A program made the position numbers and the translations under genes. Under the pieces are notes generated by a model. The model saw only the letters and a list, made by a program, of their open reading frames with translations, was not told the origin of the DNA and did no database searches. This document shows, one piece after another, positions 51,686 through 54,557 of a stretch of 54,557 nt of DNA (positions within the stretch are counted from its first letter, which is position 1; the number at the start of each line of letters is the position of its first letter). Origin of the DNA: Myxococcales bacterium (GTDB lineage: Bacteria > Myxococcota_A > UBA9160 > UBA4427). Location of the stretch: contig DUBZ01000147.1 of the NCBI GenBank assembly GCA_012960035.1, positions 1-54,557 on the forward strand, in the 5' to 3' direction.

Positions 51686-52036
51686 CTAGGCCGAATAAGC
51701 CCACTTCTGGCGATTTTCTTCGACCTGCTCAGGGGTCGGCGGATCCACGTCTTCGTGCTCGGGGACTTCGAACTCTTCGCGGCGCTCAGTGATGACCGCG
51801 TTCAACTCGGTGTCCTTCACGAAGACTTCTGGAACCTGCTCGTCTTCGAAGATGGCTTCCCAAGGGCATTCGGGCTCACAAACGCCACAGTTGATGCACT
51901 CTTCCGGGTCGATGTAGAGCTGATTCGGAAACTTCGGATCGTCACCCTTGAACTGAACAATGCAGTCAACCGGGCAAACTTCCACGCATGCCATGTCAAC
52001 TTTGTCCCTGCACAAGCTTGTGATTACCCAGGTCAT
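51686..52036 (-). CDS. fdxA: Seven-iron ferredoxin (FdxA-like, [3Fe-4S][4Fe-4S])
   Basis: A 116-residue low-potential electron carrier. The N-terminal pattern (Cys9, Cys17, Cys21, Cys25 in CVEVCPVDC) and the second set CINCGVCEPECPW match FdxA, where Cys9/Cys17 and a Cys of the second set hold the 3Fe cluster. The C-terminal 50 residues are an acidic extension as in the family. ATG 52036 starts MTWVITSLC. It converges on aroE with 90 bases between. Confidence 0.92.
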   Translation of the reverse strand: MTWVITSLCRDKVDMACVEVCPVDCIVQFKGDDPKFPNQLYIDPEECINCGVCEPECPWEAIFEDEQVPEVFVKDTELNAVITERREEFEVPEHEDVDPPTPEQVEENRQKWAYSA

Positions 52037-52176
52037 CCGATCCTCTCCTTCCGAATTGAGCGCCGATCAATGTCTTCGTTGTTCGACCGTCGTGCGCGGA
52101 GCTTCGTCGTTCTCTCATTGCTGGCGGCCGCGCAACGGCCCTCCGCTGCGACGCACAAGCAATAATGATCAATAGA

Positions 52177-52344
52177 CTATTTGAGCTTAGTCTCTTTGTA
52201 GATCACGTGCTTCCGTACAACGGGGTCGTACTTCTTGAGCTCAAGCTTGTTGGGCGTGTTGGTCCGGTTCTTCGAAGTCGTATAGAAGTGACCGGTACCT
52301 GCCGTCGACTCGAGCTTGATTTTTTCGCGCTTGCTCTTGGCCAT
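52177..52344 (-). CDS. rpmG: 50S ribosomal protein L33 (zinc-free form)
   Basis: A 55-residue protein: MAKSKREKIKLEST, then GHFYTTSKNRTNTPNKLEL and VVRKHVIYKETKLK. The sequence and length match L33. None of the four Cys of the zinc-binding form is present, so it is the Cys-less type. It lies on the same strand as rplX (133 bases upstream) and fdxA (140 bases downstream). Confidence 0.95.
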   Translation of the reverse strand: MAKSKREKIKLESTAGTGHFYTTSKNRTNTPNKLELKKYDPVVRKHVIYKETKLK

Positions 52345-52477
52345 TGCTGCTTTCCTTGGTGGTACGCGTTCAACACAAAGTACGCGGAACGCTGATGGAA
52401 TAATGTGGTTTGACTCGCTGGATCTCGGCGTTTTCGTTCGGCGTTACGGAACACACGCCGATAGAATGAAGCCCGAT

Positions 52478-52804
52478 TTACGGCGCTGCGTCCGGAACCG
52501 GCTGACCGCCTCGAGCGAACACGCGAACGCGCCTGCCGTCTTGGTCTTCGATCCGAATTCGCGAAGGCTTGCCGTCGGCTGCATTCATAACCATGACGTT
52601 CGAAGCCGACACATAACCTTCTTGTTCAACGATGCCGCCCTGCTGCGCGCCACGTCGTCCGGGCTTCAGGTGATGCTTCTGCATCCTGATCCCTTCAACA
52701 CGGACGCGACCACTTTCGCGATCCACCGCAATAACTGAACCCTGCTTGCCGCGGTCTGCACCCGCGATGACCTTTACGAGGTCGCCTGTTTTGATCTTTG
52801 ACAT
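52478..52804 (-). CDS. rplX: 50S ribosomal protein L24
   Basis: A 108-residue KOW-domain ribosomal protein that starts 50S assembly. Seen: DLVKVIAGADRGKQGSVIAV (KOW), EGIRMQKHHLKP, GGIVEQEGYVSASNVMV and NAADGKPSRI. Unlike the usual place between rplN and rplE in the spc operon, it stands alone beside rpmG; none of the spc genes are here. Either the gene has moved or this is a second copy. GGAGG is ten bases before ATG 52804. The C-terminus adds a short Pro/Ala tail. Confidence 0.95.
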   Translation of the reverse strand: MSKIKTGDLVKVIAGADRGKQGSVIAVDRESGRVRVEGIRMQKHHLKPGRRGAQQGGIVEQEGYVSASNVMVMNAADGKPSRIRIEDQDGRRVRVFARGGQPVPDAAP

Positions 52805-53002
52805 TGCTAAATCGCCTCCGGAGAGCGGTAGGTATCCCGGAGTCCGAGCCCTTCGTCAAGGCTTTCCCCCCCAGGGATGATCGTTTTTCAATCAAACCGA
52901 GCCCGAACGCCGAACTTCTCGTTTTTTCAGCGCTTTGGCAGCCCTCGCAGTTCGGAAAATGAATGGGTCAGGGTCGAATTTGCTGGGTTAGTCTTGCCCG
53001 TC

Positions 53003-53827
53003 ATGTCGACCTGCCGCACCCGCAAATCGCTGCGATCCATGCTTCTATGCATGTGTATTCTGGCGCTCTATTCGCCCATGAGCCACGCCGAATCCGTCGT
53101 CAATCTCCCGTACCCAACGCCCGACGCGTTCGGCGTCACGCCCGCGTCCACTTTCGATGAAACCGGCAAGCGCGTTGGAGACGCCTCGATCGAAATCTCT
53201 CTGCGCGAAGACGGCCATGTCATGCTGAAAATGCTCAGCGGATACGACGACGGCGCAAGAGTCGTACTCGGCGCCGAACTCGCTCCCGTGACTGTTGCCG
53301 AAACTCGCATGCTCCGGGTGCTTCGCGAAAGTTCGCATTCCTTCGATCCCGATGGGAAGCCTCTTGTAAAACTCGACATTGATCACGTCGAAGGGGAGGC
53401 GAGTTGCACGGATCCAGGAGACAAGGCCAGCCGAAGTACGATGCCCCTGCCCTCACCAGACCGCGTGGTCAACGTGCCGCTCAACCTGCTCTTGCGGCCG
53501 CTTGGGCAAGACGGCGTGAAGGTCGTGAACACCCAAGCCTTTTTTTGTTTAGGAGGCGCGCGAGTCATGGGCTTCAACGCCGTCTTGCAAGACAAGGCAG
53601 AACCAAACGGCGCACCCGACGATCATATTCGCGAGATTCGCTACGCACCTGACGGGAAGAGCTTCATCAGCTGGGTCGCGAAGGCGGTCGCCCCAAAGAT
53701 CTCATTTTGGATGAACACGCAAGACCCCGGAGCTTATGTCGCGCACCGCATGCCCCTCTACTCAAAGGGGCCCATCGTCTACGTCATCGCGGATGGCGTA
53801 GACCCGAAACGCCTGATCGCTCGTTAG
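53003..53827 (+). CDS. Exported protein of unknown function
   Basis: A 274-residue protein I do not recognise. It has a signal peptide (MLLCMCILALYSPMSHAES) preceded by a basic stretch, then a soluble domain of mixed alpha/beta look with two Cys (EASCTDP and FFCLGG) that could form a disulfide in the periplasm. ATG 53003 is chosen as the first Met before the signal segment; the frame is open from 52877. No clear ribosome site. It is divergent from rplX and converges with the chimeric gene at the edge, overlapping it by four bases. Confidence 0.75.
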   Translation: MSTCRTRKSLRSMLLCMCILALYSPMSHAESVVNLPYPTPDAFGVTPASTFDETGKRVGDASIEISLREDGHVMLKMLSGYDDGARVVLGAELAPVTVAETRMLRVLRESSHSFDPDGKPLVKLDIDHVEGEASCTDPGDKASRSTMPLPSPDRVVNVPLNLLLRPLGQDGVKVVNTQAFFCLGGARVMGFNAVLQDKAEPNGAPDDHIREIRYAPDGKSFISWVAKAVAPKISFWMNTQDPGAYVAHRMPLYSKGPIVYVIADGVDPKRLIAR

Positions 53828-54557
53828 AGCTCCGGTGCGGCCGCGCCTTGGTTCCGCGCCGACCGACCGACTGCAACCGTGAGTGGTGTGGTATCCACCA
53901 CCTGCAAACTTTCATCGCCCGTGGCGATGAGGAAGCGGCCCATTCGCGCGACGCGTTCCTTCGGCTTGATGTCAACGGATTCGACAACATTGCGCAGCTT
54001 GGTATCGAGCAACTGGAGTCCGCGATCGCCGATCAAGAACACACGCCCATTCACGGCGACAGCGTCTTCGATCTTGCCGATTTCCTTGCGCTCTAGGCGC
54101 GACACGATTTTCGGCTTGCTTGGGTTGGCGAGATCGATGATCACTGCGTCCGCCTTCCCGAGCACAATCGCACTGTCATCGAAGCCGATGACGCGGGTGG
54201 GGTCACTCGCAATTCGCAGGTCGCACGCCAGCGCAAGAGACATCCCTGCCCCGGCGGCGGTACCGTTCACAATGGCGACGGTGGGCTTCGGCATTTCGTG
54301 TAGGAGGACCGATGCCTGGGCCCACGACTCGAGGCGATCAATCAATGCATCGATATCGGGGACTTCCGCATCACCGAGGCTGCTGATATCACCGCCGGCG
54401 CAGAATGCGCGGTCGCCAGTTCCGGTGATTGCGACGCACCGGACTGCAGGATCTGCCGCGAGTTCGCCAAGGATCACCGGCAGTCGATCGAGCATGTCTT
54501 CGTCGATCGCATTGTAGGCGTCGGGGCGATTGAGGATGACCGTCGCCACGCCTTCGG
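53824..54557 (-). CDS. Chimera: N-terminal enoyl-CoA hydratase joined to LVIVD-type repeats (partial, runs off the window)
   Basis: The frame runs off the window at 54557. Its first 125 residues or so match enoyl-CoA hydratase (NRPDAYNAIDEDML, FCAGGDISSLG, GTAAGAGMSLALACDLRIAS). Then, with no break, come LVIVD-style beta-propeller repeats (ADAVIIDLANPSKPKIVSRL, GRVFLIGDRGLQLLDT, RFLIATGDESLQVVDT). The hydratase half lacks the PExxLG Glu and trimer helices, so hydratase activity is doubtful. Deletion fusing two genes, or an assembly join, are the likely origins. Stop at 53824. Confidence 0.75.
   Translation of the reverse strand, partial: EGVATVILNRPDAYNAIDEDMLDRLPVILGELAADPAVRCVAITGTGDRAFCAGGDISSLGDAEVPDIDALIDRLESWAQASVLLHEMPKPTVAIVNGTAAGAGMSLALACDLRIASDPTRVIGFDDSAIVLGKADAVIIDLANPSKPKIVSRLERKEIGKIEDAVAVNGRVFLIGDRGLQLLDTKLRNVVESVDIKPKERVARMGRFLIATGDESLQVVDTTPLTVAVGRSARNQGAAAPEL

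Noticed and set aside
1..54557. Search for CRISPR arrays, insertion sequences, integrases, toxin-antitoxin pairs and phage genes.
   Set aside because: None seen; no spaced direct-repeat array, no transposase-like protein and no terminal inverted repeats around the broken genes.

Overview
The window reads as chromosomal housekeeping DNA from a Gram-negative (diderm) bacterium of the deltaproteobacterial / Myxococcota-Desulfobacterota type. Reasons seen in the sequence: moderately high GC with GC-rich third codon positions, lpxC (lipid A), an outer-membrane porin, lipoprotein and lytic transglycosylase genes, the order rimP-nusA-infB-DUF503-rbfA-truB-rpsO-pnp, a PilZ protein of the myxobacterial type, very large TPR proteins, an Hsp70/J-protein pair and a eukaryotic-like Ser/Thr kinase. 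The phylum is an inference. I see no insertion sequence, phage, integrase or CRISPR array.

Layout. 1-3.1 kb (minus): lytic transglycosylase, pgsA, nucleotide-sugar dehydrogenase, tRNA-Gly(GCC). 3.5-5.1 kb (plus): nadB. 5.1-9.1 kb (minus): purF, a glutamine-synthetase-family ligase and an SDR. 9.5-12.1 kb (plus): purC and a porin. 12.2-13.7 kb (minus): NmrA-like protein and a Coq4 homologue. 13.9-24.9 kb (minus): the translation/transcription block rimP, nusA, infB, DUF503, rbfA, truB, rpsO, pnp, dut, cdsA. 25.3-27.1 kb (minus): pyrK-pyrD, closed by a clear rho-independent terminator.

27.4-35.7 kb (plus) is dominated by one 2653-residue TPR solenoid gene followed by a PilZ gene. 35.7-42.9 kb (minus) holds yebC-ruvC-ruvA-ruvB, a membrane-anchored solenoid/Ser-Thr-kinase protein, lpxC and a small unexplained ORF. 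43.3-45.9 kb (plus): an Hsp70 with its lid replaced by an acidic tail, plus a dedicated J-domain protein. 45.9-50.1 kb (plus): a broken thiolase remnant, a lipoprotein that fuses two thioredoxin-like domains to eight heme-binding motifs, an enoyl-CoA hydratase homologue and a family-4 uracil-DNA glycosylase. 50.1-54.6 kb: purE, aroE, a 7Fe-type ferredoxin, rpmG, rplX standing outside its normal operon, an unknown exported protein and, at the edge, a chimera of half an enoyl-CoA hydratase joined in frame to LVIVD-type repeats.

The most unusual items are the solenoid-kinase (36999-39593), the giant TPR protein (27382-35343), the redoxin-multiheme fusion (46348-48483), the lidless Hsp70 with its J partner (43319-45856), and two decayed or rearranged fatty-acid-metabolism genes (45936-46246 and 53824-54557). 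Non-ATG starts are frequent: by my start choices about 16 of 42 complete genes begin with GTG or TTG, usually behind a good Shine-Dalgarno sequence.
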